DNA of 64,000 nt from Allacma fusca (GCA_947179485.1 OX359250.1:18892539-18956538), one strand, 5' to 3'. Shown: positions 1 to 13,677, numbered from the stretch's first letter. The notes: generated by a model not told the origin, from the sequence alone. Numbers and translations: made by a program.

Positions 1-1715
1 CTTCCTCAAAGCTCGAAGCATCTAAACTGAAATTATGCTATTCATCTTTTATTGATACTTGGGCCTTATTTACTAAACTTCTACAGGTTCCATGCGTTCA
101 GTGAAGTATTCAAATAATGCATTTCGACTGCATTAACTTTCAAAAACTCATCAAATGAGCTCACCTGATAATAAGATGGCTTCATAATACATTATCTAAT
201 CTTAACGCTCACCAAAGCCTAACATACACTCACATGCGCTTACAAATGACTTATGCATTTCAATTCTGAACAAGCATCATCCAAGATTATTTTTAAACGT
301 TTTCCTTGAGCAAGTTCCGTTGTTGGGATTTGCTCAGCGTGTCCTTAAGGTAAATCCTATGATCCCACTCGGAGATAGAGAATCTGCGCGTGGATGAATC
401 ACAAATTTGTTTTTGTGTTATACTTTAAGTACTGATTTAAGTGAGTAGTAAACTTTAGCCAAGACAGTAAAACTGCTAATCAATTATTATCCCACTGACA
501 TCGTCAAATTTATATTCCAAATACCGAATTATCGCCCATACCCTGTCATTAATATTTCATCTTAGTGCACGGTATAGCGTAATATATAGTTATGTATTGA
601 CATAGCGATAATAAAATAGTCCTTTTTCGTACATCCGAAGTTCACTAGTATTTTCACATTTGTTCTGACAACGTGTCAAAGATCTAATCCTAATTGTAAC
701 TTGATTTCGCTTCTCCAGAACTAGAGTACGGTACTGCAACAATATAAAGTGCACCAAAAGATGAAGTGATAAAAGTTATCAGAACTAATTGCGATAGGAA
801 TTCTTTAAAAGTCCAAACGAGGGACTTGAAAGTGTTGGACTAATGGACAAGTAAAAAAAATAGAAAATTGGCAAAGGCAGGTATGCCGCACTGATTGTGT
901 GCAATTAAATTACTTCATCTGCGAAATGTGGCGCCGAAGATCTATATAGCTTTAAGAGTTTCCCATGTTTGCTATTGTGTTTTCTCCTATTTGAAGTTGA
1001 AAACTGGAAATAAGTGGTGCTGATATCTCTACATTGTCAATAACCGATACCGTTGAGAGTTTGTTCTTTTTCCTGTAATCCAATTTCCTGGGAGTTGTGT
1101 AACATGGCTACGGGTAACTGACATGCACTAATACCGTGAAACTAACATTTATACACAAACTGCATAAATCCAGAGTGTATTTTATTGTCATTAGGGTTAT
1201 TTACACTCTCACCATCTATCCAGATAACACAGTTGGGATTAGAGCGTAAGAGTTCAAAATTGTATATATTTGATAAAGATTTGATTAGAAACGTCATAAC
1301 AAATACGCAAGAGGTGAGAGACAACAGAGGTGTCATATGAGAGGAGCCAGTTATTTTTTTTTTAAAATGGACAGTTTAGTTATGGTGAATGATCGTTTCA
1401 AATATCTTTAATCTGGTATGCATGCACTTATTTCGAACCATATCTTTTGGCATTTTTGTTAATATTGTCAGTTGTAAATACAAATTACAACGAGAAAATA
1501 AAACAGTTATTACAAGTAGAGTCAGAGAGAATCGTTAGTCACTCACGAATCCTCCAGATTACACTACTGTCATCTGGAGGACATCTTCCACCTGCTAAAA
1601 AACGTTTGTTGACAATGAGCAGGCTAACGAATTTATTACATTTTATAAATTTTTGGCCTGGCGCATGAATGGAACTCTGAACTATACTTCCAGACAGCAT
1701 AAACACGTAAAACAA
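1..1715. other. Flanking DNA, no gene recognised
   Basis: AT-rich sequence downstream of Mgat1. One minus-strand frame at 1142-1336 stays open for 64 codons and has a GTGAGAG donor-like site inside it, but no family is recognisable and no partner exon is visible. I see no RNA gene or transposon end here. Confidence 0.5.
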
Positions 1716-1721
1716 TTTATT
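1716..1721 (-). promoter_or_regulatory. Polyadenylation signal of Mgat1
   Basis: AATAAA on the minus strand, 57 bases past the Mgat1 stop codon, which is a normal distance for a short 3' UTR. It supports the assigned last exon. Confidence 0.5.
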
Positions 1722-1777
1722 CATTATACAAATTAGTATCTACTAATTACTTGGTAGTGCCAAAGTTTGTAGTTAAT

Positions 1778-3793
1778 TCATATGTGCAGATCTACGTCAG
1801 TGTCATAACCTTTCCATTCACCGTTTGGTACTAAATAAATTCTCCGTCCTCTGTGGATGAAGGTCATTATTCCTCTATACATGGAATGAGCTATCCCATT
1901 CTGAAATTAAAACACGACGAGCATCTCAATTAAAATAGAAACTGAAAGTTTAAATAGGTTAGTTACTCATTCATTAGTATTCACGGTATCTACATTACCC
2001 ACGTTTTCCCATACAATCTGAAATATTTTGTGAGCAATCGGAACTCCAATGGGTCATGGTACAAAACATGGAAGGAAAGACCCTCTTTGTATTTATTGGA
2101 GCTTAAGCCTAACTCGAAGCCAGGTAAGTTAGTTATTAACTTAGACTCCGATACTTGCTGGCTCAAGCGGCGGTTGTAATTGTCCTAAAAATAGTAAGTT
2201 CATTGGATTTTTCATTGAACTCTTGCAATATTATTTTAGTAAATTAGTTATACGTAATTAGGATCAAAACAAACTTACCCGCAAGAGGTATGATAAATTT
2301 AAAGTAGTGAATGGGATGAAGTCCTTGCTAACTACTAAGTCTTGAACTAAGTCATCAAAAAATTTATGTCTGTTCCAAAAATAAAACCAATATAATAAAA
2401 CACATCATCCTTACATGTAACATACATGAAGAGCGCCACTACTACTGACACCTGGCACCGATAAATATTAATTAACGATATGGAAAGCATTTGTTATTTT
2501 AATTTTCGTAAACCTTGTCGGAAAATAATTTTAAATTGAGTTACGTCATAAAGGATTACGCTGTAGATTCTCAAATGTGTGTGAGTAATAAATATGTAGA
2601 TTTGTTGATATATTACTAGTGAAAAAAATAGGAAACAACAGAGAGAGAGAGAAATGAACAAAGTGATGACGAACCCACTAGTGCCATCTCGACCAAAGTT
2701 TTTTGTTCTGGGGATTTCAGGTCTAATACATGATCTTCCCTGCCTTTCGTCCGGAAGTCCTAGCCAAACGTCCCAATATCTAAAATTCAAAGATTCTTAC
2801 CGTATCCTTACAATTACGGCTTGACTTCATTAAAAATAAAATTTGTACTAACACTTTTGGCCAGGAGCCTAAAGATTTAAAAACTTTTTTAGATATCATC
2901 CATCCCCAGCCAAAGAAGAAGTCCGTTCTGTGAAGCAAGTTAATCGCAGACATATTCACTATCCCTGGCTTTGCTTGAAGATTGGAAGCCGTAACGCAGA
3001 GAATGGACGTGTCTTGTAGATACAATGGTAGTGTGGCAGCAAAGTACTCAAAAAAGTCGGGAGCAACTTCTAAATCGTCTGAAAGAACCAAAAATTAATG
3101 TAAATTTCATATTCATACTTATGAGTCGTCTCAAGAATAAAAAGAATATTTGAAATTAATTGCCGAGGAGATTACTAACCTTCCAAAACAATTACATTTG
3201 GACACTTAAACTCGTAGAAGGCTTGCTTGAGAGCCCATGCATGATGTCGAGCTTGCTTGTAATATCCTTGTTTAGTGGTACCGTCAGTAATAATAGCTGA
3301 AAGATCCGGTTGCTGTAAGCAAAATAAATGCCTTAGGTATCATATAAGTATAAAGATCATAAATTTTACAAAGATGTAAACGCCAGCGACTTCATTTCAT
3401 TACATAAGATCTTGAATTAAAATATTATTTACATACATGAATATGCAGAATCTTATCCCCATATGATTTTATAACTTGAGTTGTTTCTGGGTGAGAACCA
3501 CAGTCCTGGCTGACAATCACAGGGAAATTTACCGACGGTGTGAGGACCCTGTACTTGAAAACCGAATCCAAACACCTTTTAACCGAAGGTCGGTTGCATG
3601 CTAACACGAGCACACAAATCACCGGTTTTGTCTGCCGCGACAGGAAGTTGAGGGAGTAAATGTGTTTCGTGACATCAAATATCGAAACAAAATTGTCCAG
3701 GTCAAGTTGTGTAAGCAACAATAATACGGCTACGATAGTAACAATAAGAAGCTTCCGGTTCCGTCTGAAAATCAAACGATTTCTGAGGGACAT
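1778..3793 (-). CDS. Mgat1: Alpha-1,3-mannosyl-glycoprotein 2-beta-N-acetylglucosaminyltransferase (GnT-I)
   Basis: Seven exons on the minus strand: 3437-3793, 3180-3312, 2853-3078, 2675-2779, 2279-2369, 1999-2184 and 1778-1900. They splice with matching phases into 406 aa, close to the roughly 445 aa of animal GnT-I (family GT13). The enzyme moves GlcNAc from UDP-GlcNAc onto Man5GlcNAc2 in the medial Golgi, the step that opens hybrid and complex N-glycan synthesis. Residues about 12-30 form the single membrane anchor of a type II Golgi protein. The body starts with VLVLACNRPSVKRCLD, then IVSQDCG. The metal-binding acidic triad is E163-D164-D165, split across the exon 2/3 border and followed by LEVAPDFFEYF. 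Further matches are RTDFFFGWGW, YWDVWLGLPDERQGRSCIRP, HKFFDDL and the C-terminal YRGIMTFIHRGRRIYL. The ATG at 3793 is the first in frame; upstream only GTG occurs. No lesion was seen, so this is probably the working single-copy gene. Confidence 0.93.
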
Positions 3794-5408
3794 TGTGTCA
3801 TAGAAATTGTAGAGAGCTACGACTTTACAATACACACTTTTTTGTGAACAATTCTACACACGTCTACACGCATTATTCAGGGCTGCGTGAGAAATAAAAC
3901 TTGATGCGTAAAAATTAAGTAATAATTGCTATAATTACATGAATGCCATTTTCCCCCATAGCCAAGAAAAATATAGTTGGGTTGAGGGCTTGCTGAGTAA
4001 AAAGCCCAAATCACGCCTTAAGTAACTAAATAGGGGAAGATTTATTTCACGCAGTTTTGCTTTGATTGACACTTATAATAGCTTTGGTTTTCAGTTGTAA
4101 GCAAGGGAAGCTTGTAAATATAGGCAACTTGTAACTCTTCACAATCCCACCTAGTGCACAGATTTAATCCAACTACATGATATTTTAAGCTCCGCCAATG
4201 CACTGAAATACGGAAATTTTGTATTAAACATTTTGTAGCTCACAAATTCAGTGAATTGTCAAATCAGTTACGTATTTGTTCACGGATGCATTAAGACTAT
4301 GAAAGACGAACTGGACTGTCTGTCTAATTTGTCGGAACTGACTTCAGATCGTTTGCATTTCTGTAGTAGGATTACGGTCCGGAAGCTCAAAGTGAAATGC
4401 CTGATGTAGCGGTACTGCACGAGCATTTCTTGAATCTATTTGAAAACCCCAATTTTTGAGAAGTTCCACGTACAAATTGAGAAATGAGAATTGAAGACAA
4501 AAAACAACTCTCAATTTTGTTTCTTGTCATGGTGTTGTTTTTGGGCAGTTGAGGAAGCTCTGTGAATCGAGATAAGCAGTTGGAGTAGATTTCAATTTTA
4601 ACAGAAAAGCTTGAGAAGACTCGCATTTCAAACAAATAATAGTTCGATATGTCATCTACACTGCAATTATTACGGTTGAGTGCTTCATTTTACCACATGT
4701 GTGAAATGTAGAAGATTATGACAATTGCTCAGCCTTGCAGGATTTGTAAAATACTTTACAATGTTTTTCAGCTGACTTTACTTTTTTGTTTTCATATACA
4801 TTACTATTTGATCCAGTCTCACTACGTCCATAGCAGAGTGAATCCTTACTATACTCCATAGTGAGTGTATAGTGCAGAATGCCGAAGTTCTAAAGTTCCT
4901 ACTAGCTATATGCTACATAATTATACTATAATAATAAGAATAGCTGTAGATATTTTAGGTAGATGTAAAATGATGGTTTTATGGGAGTTAAGTCATGCTC
5001 GGGAAATCAGTAAACATATACTTACGAGGGAAGGAAAATTATGCAGGCACTTTTTCTAAGAATCTGGATTAAAATAACAGATCAGGGCATGTTGCGACAC
5101 TCTGCGTAAAGCACTTTCTGGGTTCCAAATTGTAACTTCCAATGAATGCATTGAAAACCACTTGAAATTGTATTGGGATTTTGAGTTGCATCATGCACAA
5201 CAATAAGAATAATTACCTGAGTTTTTATTTTTCCACGGATGAAATGCATATGCAGACCGCATCAACAAAGTTATTGACAATATGTTCACGTATGCACACA
5301 CTATAATGATGGTCAGTAACCAATCGATAGTTGAAGCTATAAGTAGCAAATTCACTGAAAGGAGAGGAATACAGATGATGAAGTGATTCAGTTTGCTTTT
5401 AGTAAATA
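3794..5408. other. Intergenic DNA between Mgat1 and the odorant-binding-like gene
   Basis: AT-rich, with no open frame that resembles a protein family. It must hold the Mgat1 promoter next to 3793, but no TATA or initiator element stands out. The longest frame (4387-4635, minus) has no coding character. Confidence 0.5.
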
Positions 5409-5414
5409 TTTATT
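5409..5414 (-). promoter_or_regulatory. Polyadenylation signal of the odorant-binding-like gene
   Basis: AATAAA on the minus strand, about 125 bases past the proposed stop at 5540. It fits the short last exon proposed for that gene. Confidence 0.4.
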
Positions 5415-5539
5415 CATGGTTTTAAATGTAAAATAGTATGAGTGCAACACTTCTACTTAAATACTTTGACTACGACATGAATAATTGCATATTCTGAAGT
5501 CCACTCTTCCATAGAAGTTCGGATAGCCCAAGATCCTGT

Positions 5540-6561
5540 TTATGACGGACAGAGCTGGTAGGACAAAAAACAAGCACTGTCACTACTCTCACTCTCACTT
5601 ATATTGCAAACTTATCAAGCAATTTTCTACTTTTCTATCATTATTCTTGAAACTCAGTAATGTTCAATATGACAACTGACAACTGCAGGTACTTACCTGG
5701 GTCATTGCGCCCAACATGCATTTAACCAGAGGATCATAAGACTTGCAAAATTCTTCACTCGGGTCTAGATTATCGGCTAAAAAATTGAGGAAGTAAACGT
5801 TAGTTCAGGTATCAGTAAGAATGAATATGGATTGAAAATAAAAATTAAATCTCGAATCCAAAAGAAAAATCTTTCATTAAAATATAATATTTTCCTAACC
5901 GTGACTTGCTCTGCAACTGTCAAAAAGTGTTAGGCCTCTTTCTTTCAAACTTGGACTCAATTCTTTTTCAATGAATTTATCAAACTGCTCTTTGGGCATT
6001 CTCCCTTCAGCGTCTAGCTGAAATTTTAAAAGATTATTATTTTTTTTTTCCATAATCTACTTTTCAATGAATGTGAATTAATACGAATTTCAACTCATTG
6101 ACTTACAAATCCTTCCTTGACCATCACACATTTCAGGATACACTAGAAAACCACACAATTGATAATTCAGTATCAATTTTTTTGAAAAAAATGTAAACAT
6201 TTTTAGCCCAATTAATTTTTTTTAATATAATATCAAATTCACAAAATTTAAAGTAATAGTGAGTTCTGTCGTTTTTTCAGTTTTAACTTACACCCATTTT
6301 CTGGGATTTGTCCTTTCCATTTTTAAATTTCATGGACTTGGTACACTTGCTGATTCCACCGAGTTGACGTTTTGTAATATCGGAAACTAGTTGCTTGCAG
6401 GTTTTTTCCCCGTAGGTTTCCTGGATACATGACACATTACAATATTATTCACAGAGTGGATTGAAATATGATTGTTCGGGAAAATCCTCCTTATTTTTAC
6501 TGATAAACTCACTTACCACAAAATACACAAATACAATGAGACAGAGGATTGTGCACTTCAT
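5540..6561 (-). CDS. Secreted odorant-binding protein-like (PBP/GOBP family)
   Basis: Six exons on the minus strand: 6517-6561, 6292-6420, 6107-6142, 5900-6017, 5697-5776 and a 15-base last exon 5540-5554, giving 140 aa. Exon 1 codes a short hydrophobic signal peptide (MKCTILCLIVFVYFV). The mature part shows the family's cysteine spacing: C59-x3-C63 (CILKC), 41 residues to C105, 14 residues to C120, then the diagnostic C120-x8-C129 (CKSYDPLVKC). C23 or C41 would serve as the first cysteine, so one extra cysteine is present upstream. Proteins of this fold are small all-helical carriers of hydrophobic ligands, secreted into sensillum lymph or haemolymph; a role in smell is not proven by sequence. 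The last exon (LCPS then stop) rests only on a splice site, a matching phase and a downstream AATAAA. A retained exon 5 donor or another acceptor could change the last few residues. Confidence 0.75.
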
Positions 6562-8812
6562 TTTTCTGTAGTCTTCCCTGTAAGGATGAAATGTGGGATG
6601 TTTTACTGTGACTCTTGTGTGAAAGAGCTTTTTCTGATGGCCTTTTATTTTTTATTAGCGTAGCTCACTAAAATAAGCTAATGAAATCTGGTTTGCAAAT
6701 ATGAAGTCGAGCTGTCTTATATACTCTGAAACATTTTTCCAGGCAAATTATCACCATCTAAGTAATTTAGTTACTCATTCAAAAATGCATGTGGTGGAGC
6801 TATAAGGATGATAATTTTGATCCTTTGTTCAATAGTTGAGATCGGATGAGGTCAGAAAACCTTGCCATTTATTTCTGAATAAAACTAAAACAATCACAAG
6901 ATACAATAATTGCAGGGAAGTTGAGTTTATCTTGTTTTAATAACTGTTCTGGGACATAAGAATATTTTGGGCTGGAAATTATATTTCTCATGCAATATTA
7001 AACGTGATTCAAAGGATTACTAAAATTTGATAGATGATTGCCCCCCACAAGTTATTGTATGAGATAATTTGAATTATTGTCAGGGTCTATTATTGTGACT
7101 AGGCAGCTTGATCATAAGGAAACGATACATCACAATAATATCCCCCATTTTATAAAGTATGCATGTTCATTCTGTTTGTATATAAGCGACAGCACGAAGC
7201 AACATTGGCAAACTCGTTGAATAAATTATAGTTATTTGAATGAAAACAAATAGTGACTACTAAAGTTCACTGCGTTAATGCTTAAAACATTACTTGTGCA
7301 TATATTGTGTGTTAACTAAAAATCAAACTAACCTCATGAAAGGCTTTCATGCAACGCATAACATACAGTACAAAAATGAGTTTACCAATACGTGAGGACG
7401 GAAACTGGAGAATAACACAAAAATCATGTGTTTGCATGCTGCATTCATAAAAATCAGAAAACATAAAAGCATAAAAGACATTGAAACTACGGCAATAAAA
7501 TGTTTTTTGTATTGACTATTGACGTAGTCTTGCTTCAAGCCTCCAACAATAATAATTGCAGTGTTGTGCATCCATTTCATGTTTATGGAACTGCCGGTTG
7601 CAATTATTTTATGATTAACCCTTCTCTGGAGTAGTATGTTAAAGAAGGAGTTTCCTGCATATTATGAATTTAGCATTGGACTGGGGTATTTAAGTTGATA
7701 TAATACAACTCGAAAAACATTAAGCTTTAATTATTGAGACTGGGTAAGACGAAAATGACAAAAAGTGGTAATATCAATGCAATTCTGCAATGTTTTAAGT
7801 GCAATTATTAGGTTCAAAACTACCGAAACAACATGAGAAGGGAAAACGATACAGATATAAAACTACCAGTTAACATGAATTTAAATTGAGGAAATCATGA
7901 ATTTAATGGCAGATCACCTGAAAGTTAACAGTTACTATGATACAATTGAGGTAGGAAAGATTTCGAGGAGGCATTCAACTGAAAAAATTATTGTTTGGAG
8001 TTTGGAATAATTTATGATCTACTTATAGCCACGTTGACAGATTAAATAACAGTCGAAAAGGAAATTTGAGCGATAATTTATTCACCGATCATTACAGTAT
8101 TATGCGGCTGATATTTTGTCTATTTACAGTGCTTGCTAGCTTTAAATTCTGTAATGTATGAAGTACGAACATGACTTTTACATATGCATACGCAATTATT
8201 ACATTGCATAAGTTAAGAAAACGCGAGATTCTTATAGTAATAGGTAGTAAGTTGTTCATAAGTACCATTAAGTTTATTTAATTTTCTAAAAACCTGTATC
8301 TAGTTTGGCGGGATAACACTTTCATCACGTCAGGTACATATACTTGTTCAACCAAGACTCGATTACACAAACAGTATTGAAAAATATTACTTTTGTATAT
8401 AGTCAATTATTAAAGCAATAATAAAACACAAGAAGGGGTAGTGTGTCAAAATTATTTACAGTAATGGGGTACTTGGTAGAACGTAAGTAAGGTGAAACTG
8501 ATACTGCAACCGCCATTACACGAGGTTCTACAATACAGCATTATCAGACTTATTAATAATGTATACAAACCATGTCATGCTTCTGGAGTACATGCATGCT
8601 ATGACTTTAGTCAGGTAGCTTGCGTATATTTTTAATTAAAAATGTGTATACACACAAGCTGATTTTGAAATTAGGACTTCTTTATGCGGCTAAACAAGGC
8701 TCGATCATCAACATGTACGTATATATTTGTTTGTAATAATACAATTAGCAGGTTGTTACGTCTATAGGAACATATAAGAATTCACCTAATAAAAATTCTA
8801 TAATATTCACAA
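6562..8812. other. Intergenic DNA between the odorant-binding-like gene and fem-1
   Basis: AT-rich, with scattered short frames and no recognisable family. The minus-strand frame at 7347-7580 is hydrophobic but has no homology or splice context I can support. The fem-1 3' UTR must lie in the right-hand part; a weak minus-strand ATTAAA is at about 8631-8636. Confidence 0.45.
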
Positions 8813-11800
8813 TTAATGGTTGGCTCGAGCTTGCTTGCTCATTTTATTGTTCTTGTTAGCATTTCCTGAAGATCCTTGTCCATCTGCTGTTGGTGTCGGT
8901 CTGTGAAGCTCAACGAACTGCTCCAACTCTCTTGGTAAATCCCCTGGATGGAAAGTCACTCCCAGTGAGCAAACTGCTCGGGATGCAATGCACTTCAGCG
9001 TTATGTGCTGCAATGGTAAAAACTCAAACCATCGTGCACGAGATTGAAGAATTTCTAATGCGCTTTGATTCTGATTGTCTAACTGATCTGCATGTGCTCC
9101 ACATTCCAACAGTAGATCGACGATCTAAAGGAACAATCCAGTATCACAAAAGGAATTAGCTCATTTCGATTACAGTCAATAGTAACTCCATAACAAATAC
9201 TATAATGCTATGTGACCATCAGCCGTTATTACCTGCAAGTTGAAAGTTTCTTTTGGAGCTACAAAATGAAGCGGAGTTTGACGATTATGGTTTGTTGCAT
9301 TCACGTCAGCTCCGCAGTCAATCAGAAACTTGGCCACTTCAAGGGAAGGGAAAACACAGACCTGGAACAAATGAAAATGTACATTATATACCCCAAAAAT
9401 GTAAATGTGGAAAGTAACCGTCGAACTTCCTTGAAATAAAAACTTACTTGGTGTTCATCGACAAAAAAGTGGCTTCGAACTATGTTGTTGACACTAACAG
9501 CTTGATGCAGGAGTGAGTCTCCTGTAGCACACATTCTAAGATCATACTTCACTAGCGTTTCAGTCAGCTGTGAAATTTAAAACAAAGAAACTTAAAAGAA
9601 TAAATTTAAGAAATATGGGCACAGAAGAATACCAAAGCAAGTAATTAGATAATTTTATGATAATTATAAACACATGATAGATGCAATGAGAATCGTGTTC
9701 CACTCAATGATAAAAATTACAGAAAGTTTATGCAGAGCACGATTGTCACGAACTGAATCAACTAGAATTATTATGGACGGATCTTTACCTTCTTGAATTC
9801 TACGCTTTGCTTGAGAGTCTTTTCAGTTTTCCGTAACAAGTAAATTAAGTGAGTACAGCATCGAATACACCTATAATATGTCCATTGAAAACAATGAAAT
9901 TCATGAAAGATTTTGCATTCGTTTTTTTCATTTTCGACAACTTTATCATTAACGTATCGTTAAGATAAAATATTTAACATTACCTGTCAAAGCTCTCTTG
10001 CTGTCTTTTGAATACAGGCTTGAGTCTTACCAGACTAGCACAAGGCGGAAGATGCTCCACCAAAAGACTGAAAGTCCCCAATAAATCTTCCACTTGTAAA
10101 GGATGTAATGGAGATTCCCGATTTAGCTCCCTGTTCGCGTCTAAATCTAGGTACAAGCGGATCTGGAAAGAAAGGAACACCCGACCTTCAGCTCAAGAGC
10201 AACCTACTTCTGGATTCAAATTCAAGGTTAAACCTTGGATGGATTTTCGGAACCGAATAGCTCCTAATAAGGGATACAGTGGTAACGCAAGCTAGGCTTT
10301 CATAGCTATTGTGCTAGGTAATGGTGTACTTTTAAGAGCCTTTATGATGCGTCCCGGGTAGAATCTCATCACTTTCGAGGTTTACAACCAAAGTCAATGT
10401 CAATGAAAAGATGAACAAGAGACTATGCTTGGTCATAAACTCGCTTAAATCCTAATGGAGATAGCCACTTGAGCAATTAACCTACTTACCAGCGCGAGAG
10501 CCGTGAAACATGTGTCGGCATACAGGAGTGAGTCTTTCTGAATGCGTAGCTGAAGAGCATATCTCCATAGTCTTATACAGAAGAGGTACTGGGAAGAATC
10601 TGCGTAGGCAGCTCCGCGGTACATAATACGAAATATCACGTCCTTGTGACTCTTTATAAGAATTCTTTCCGCGATCAATAGACTGTTTATACGAATTTGA
10701 TCCAAATCAGTCGAAATAGCGTCCAGATCTTTCCGAGTAACAAACTCTTTGACCTCAATATCAGTTCCTACAAAACAATTGGGACAAATTGTATATTATT
10801 TACGGAAAAGTACAATGGATCAAACTTAATAAGCTAACAAATGAAAAAAAAACCGTTCTTATTGAGCTTGTGACTAACCATCTGCGGACTTGATCCGGGC
10901 ATAGAGAGGAGTATAACCCAATTCCTCTTTTGGTATAATATTCTGACCAGCCGAGGACCGGATTTCGATTGCTTTTCTCCAAAAATGCAGAGCCATTTGG
11001 ATATCATGATGTTCATCCAAGAAGGTTGATCCCATTAGTTCATGCATTTCAGCTCGTCTTTCAGCTGAATATGATTGAATATTTTCAAGCAGGTAGTTGA
11101 AAATCAATATTGCACCCTTTAAACACGAAGCCTGCAGAGCATCATCTCCATACCGATTCTTCAAAAACGGGTCAGCTCCATTCGCAAGCAGCAACTTGGT
11201 AGTCTCAAATCTATGTTCTTGGATGGCATAATGTAACGCTGTCTTCAACTGAATGTCTTGTGAATTTACCTTTGCTCCATGTGACAGTAAATACTCACAA
11301 AGCTGGGAACTTTGGACAGAGTTAATGAGACACGTACCACCTATGGTAAAATGACAGAAGCACGCACACTGTCAGTTCTGCTAACCGCAAATACTTTCAA
11401 ATATTCCATTACATACCCACCATTTAGCGATTAAGCTCTTAATATTACCATTATAATTTGGGAGTTGAATATCCGCACCAGCATTCTCCACGAGGTACTG
11501 AACAACTTCGGAATTAGTCATGAAGCAAGCGGATCTAACAGGCGTTGACCTGTAAATTAAACAAGACAAGTATTAAATAACCTGTACTAACTCAGCTCAA
11601 AACCATTCGGTACAGAAATGATGTCAAGCTAACGTGTGGTACATTCAAAACTAGCTACTTCAGATAAAAAAAGGAAATGCAAGTACCCAGTATCACTGAC
11701 ACTGTTGACATTTGCCCCATGTTTCACCAGGCACTTGACTATGTTTAGCCTTCCAGACACAGCAGCACACCACAGTGGGCTCACACGATGAGACGTTTTG

Positions 11801-12123
11801 TCATCGATGACTTCGTAAACACCTTTTTGTTCCACATCAGCACCACAGACTTCAATCAAATATTCGACTATTTCCAAATTCCCTCGTTTGCAAGCAATGA
11901 ACAGAGGTGCACAGCCACCCATCGGATCTCTGTCAATAACACTGACGATTTCCTTCCTTTCGGCTTTGTCAAGCCGCTCCAAATTATTTCTTAAAATCAA
12001 GGACAACCTCGCTCCAGGAGCCGCCTGCCGAACTTCCTTGTGAACATCGTCTATCAAATTTTCTTTGGACCTTGCACCAGTCTGATTTGAGGATTTTGCC
12101 AGCGTCCACATTTTATTGAACAT
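8813..12123 (-). CDS. fem1: Fem-1 homolog, ankyrin-repeat substrate receptor of CUL2 ubiquitin ligase
   Basis: Nine exons on the minus strand: 11687-12123, 11449-11549, 10879-11340, 10490-10767, 9984-10162, 9789-9870, 9448-9567, 9233-9361 and 8813-9124, splicing to 699 aa. The N-terminal half is an ankyrin array (for example CAPLFIACKRGNLEIVEYL, SPLWCAAVSGRLNIVKCLV, KTALHYAIQEHRFETTKLLL). The middle is the helical repeat block typical of FEM1 proteins (IMYRGAAYADS, CIRLWRYALQLR). Two more ankyrin repeats follow (LIDCGADVNATNHNRQTPLH, LLLECGAHADQ). The C-terminus is the VHL box (LKCIASRAVCSLGV, then LPRELEQFVELH), residues about 640-671, which docks to Elongin B/C and CUL2. FEM1 proteins recognise C-terminal degrons and mark the carrier for ubiquitination; C. 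elegans FEM-1 acts in sex determination, but that role should not be assumed here. The start MFNKMW is an ATG; a second ATG lies three codons later. Confidence 0.93.
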
Positions 12124-12640
12124 TTTTTCGCGAATGTACTCAGAGTTTCACTCACTCTGCCTCCACGAGATTGACTGCACTGAAACACAGAAAACGAACC
12201 CTGTGAGATCTTTGCTTTTTAAAAAGCCTCCATGTCAAAAAATTCAAAAGAATAACCTAAAAATTAAATGTGACGCTCCAAATATTATAATTAACAGCAA
12301 TTACAGACAAATATTTTACACCTAAAAATGCTTACAGTAATAAACCTATAAAGAAAGTGTAATTTAATGGACACAGAGCTTAATCTGGCACGTTTACACT
12401 TTATTATTTGAAGAGATGAAATGCAGTCCAATGACTTTTTCTTTTTATTTCTGTGTTCACATCAGCACGAAAGAAACTCTTCACCTTCTTCATTCTTTTC
12501 ACTTTGCTCGCCTCACTTTACATGACTTCCCACCTCCTCCAAAATGTATACAGTACTTAACTATTACACACACAATAATCTCCAAACTTGTTGTCGTTAC
12601 GGCACTTTCCTTCCCTCAATATCTACAACACATTTGAAGA
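12124..12640. other. Upstream flank of fem-1
   Basis: Directly 5' of fem-1 (minus strand), so it should carry the promoter and any 5' UTR. Short open frames (12116-12325, 12416-12637 plus) show no family. No clear core promoter motif was seen. Confidence 0.35.
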
Positions 12641-13571
12641 CCAAGCAAGGATAAAGTCAAATCTACACGATACAATCATTTATGTACTCTCTCAATCTTA
12701 ACTCCTCAAACTGACAAGCACCATCAAAGGCAACCCTACTTGGCAAAAGACACCATAGTTTCAACCACTCCAACAGAACTACCCTTTCCGTCCAACCTTA
12801 AGTCTACTTTCATACCTCCCGAGGTGCGATCCTCAAATCCTCCCAACCACCAAAAATTCCCCAAAACTTTCAAAATAATTCTTCAACTGAAAACATTTCC
12901 ATCTACAATCAAATTTCAAAGACCTCAAAAAAAAAAAAAAAAAAAAATCCAAAAATTAAAGGAAACACACTCTTCAAAAATCCCCATTCATACACTTCCT
13001 CACATAAACAAACTCAAATTAATACAAATACGCACACCACCACACACCATATACACTTACAAAACAGACAAACTAGTATACTACGAATGACTCAGACTCA
13101 ACCCATTTGAATTTACAACAGTCTCCGATACAGTCACGAAACATACAATGAACAAGAGCAATGACTACAGAATCACGAGAGCATAATACTACACAAAACT
13201 AAATGACTCTTGTCACACTCACCCAACACACAACACACAGCCACGCAAATGATAATCCTATTTGTTTACCCTTTCTGACAAACTACCATATATTACAGAA
13301 ATCAGAGCGTTTAAAGACCCTCAAGAGAGACAAAGTAATCAAAGACACTCCGTCCCAAAGTCACAATTTCTAACTCCACCGTATAATTTCTAAATATCCA
13401 CTTTAACCCTGGACTCCTCAGCCTGCTCCGCCATGTAAACAGACCTCCAGATAAATACTCCGTACACAAAAATCTAAACCTGGTCTGATGTGATAAGGTT
13501 ATTTAACTTTCCTTAAAACCCACACAGCCTCCATTCCCTCTCTTGTAACAACTCTTGTAACTTGTAAGGCT

Positions 13572-13586
13572 ACACACACACACACA
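13572..13586. repeat. (AC)n microsatellite
   Basis: Uninterrupted AC dinucleotides, about 15 bases. Confidence 0.85.
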
Positions 13587-13677
13587 AAATAACACCATAT
13601 ATACCCCTAGTTCTATATATACATCAAATCATCCAAAAATCCACAATAATATAATCTTACTCTATATAAGAATACAA

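Noticed and set aside
1142-1336. Minus-strand frame of 64 codons with a donor-like site
   Set aside because: No family match, no acceptor and no second exon could be found. Too little evidence for a gene.
10008-10295. Plus-strand frame of 95 codons within fem-1
   Set aside because: It overlaps fem-1 exon 5, which matches the family on the minus strand; the plus frame is a by-product.
12740-13090. Plus-strand open frame of 116 codons
   Set aside because: Stop codons are rare here because the tract is G-poor. The peptide is Lys/Pro/Thr-rich with a lysine run from the A stretch.
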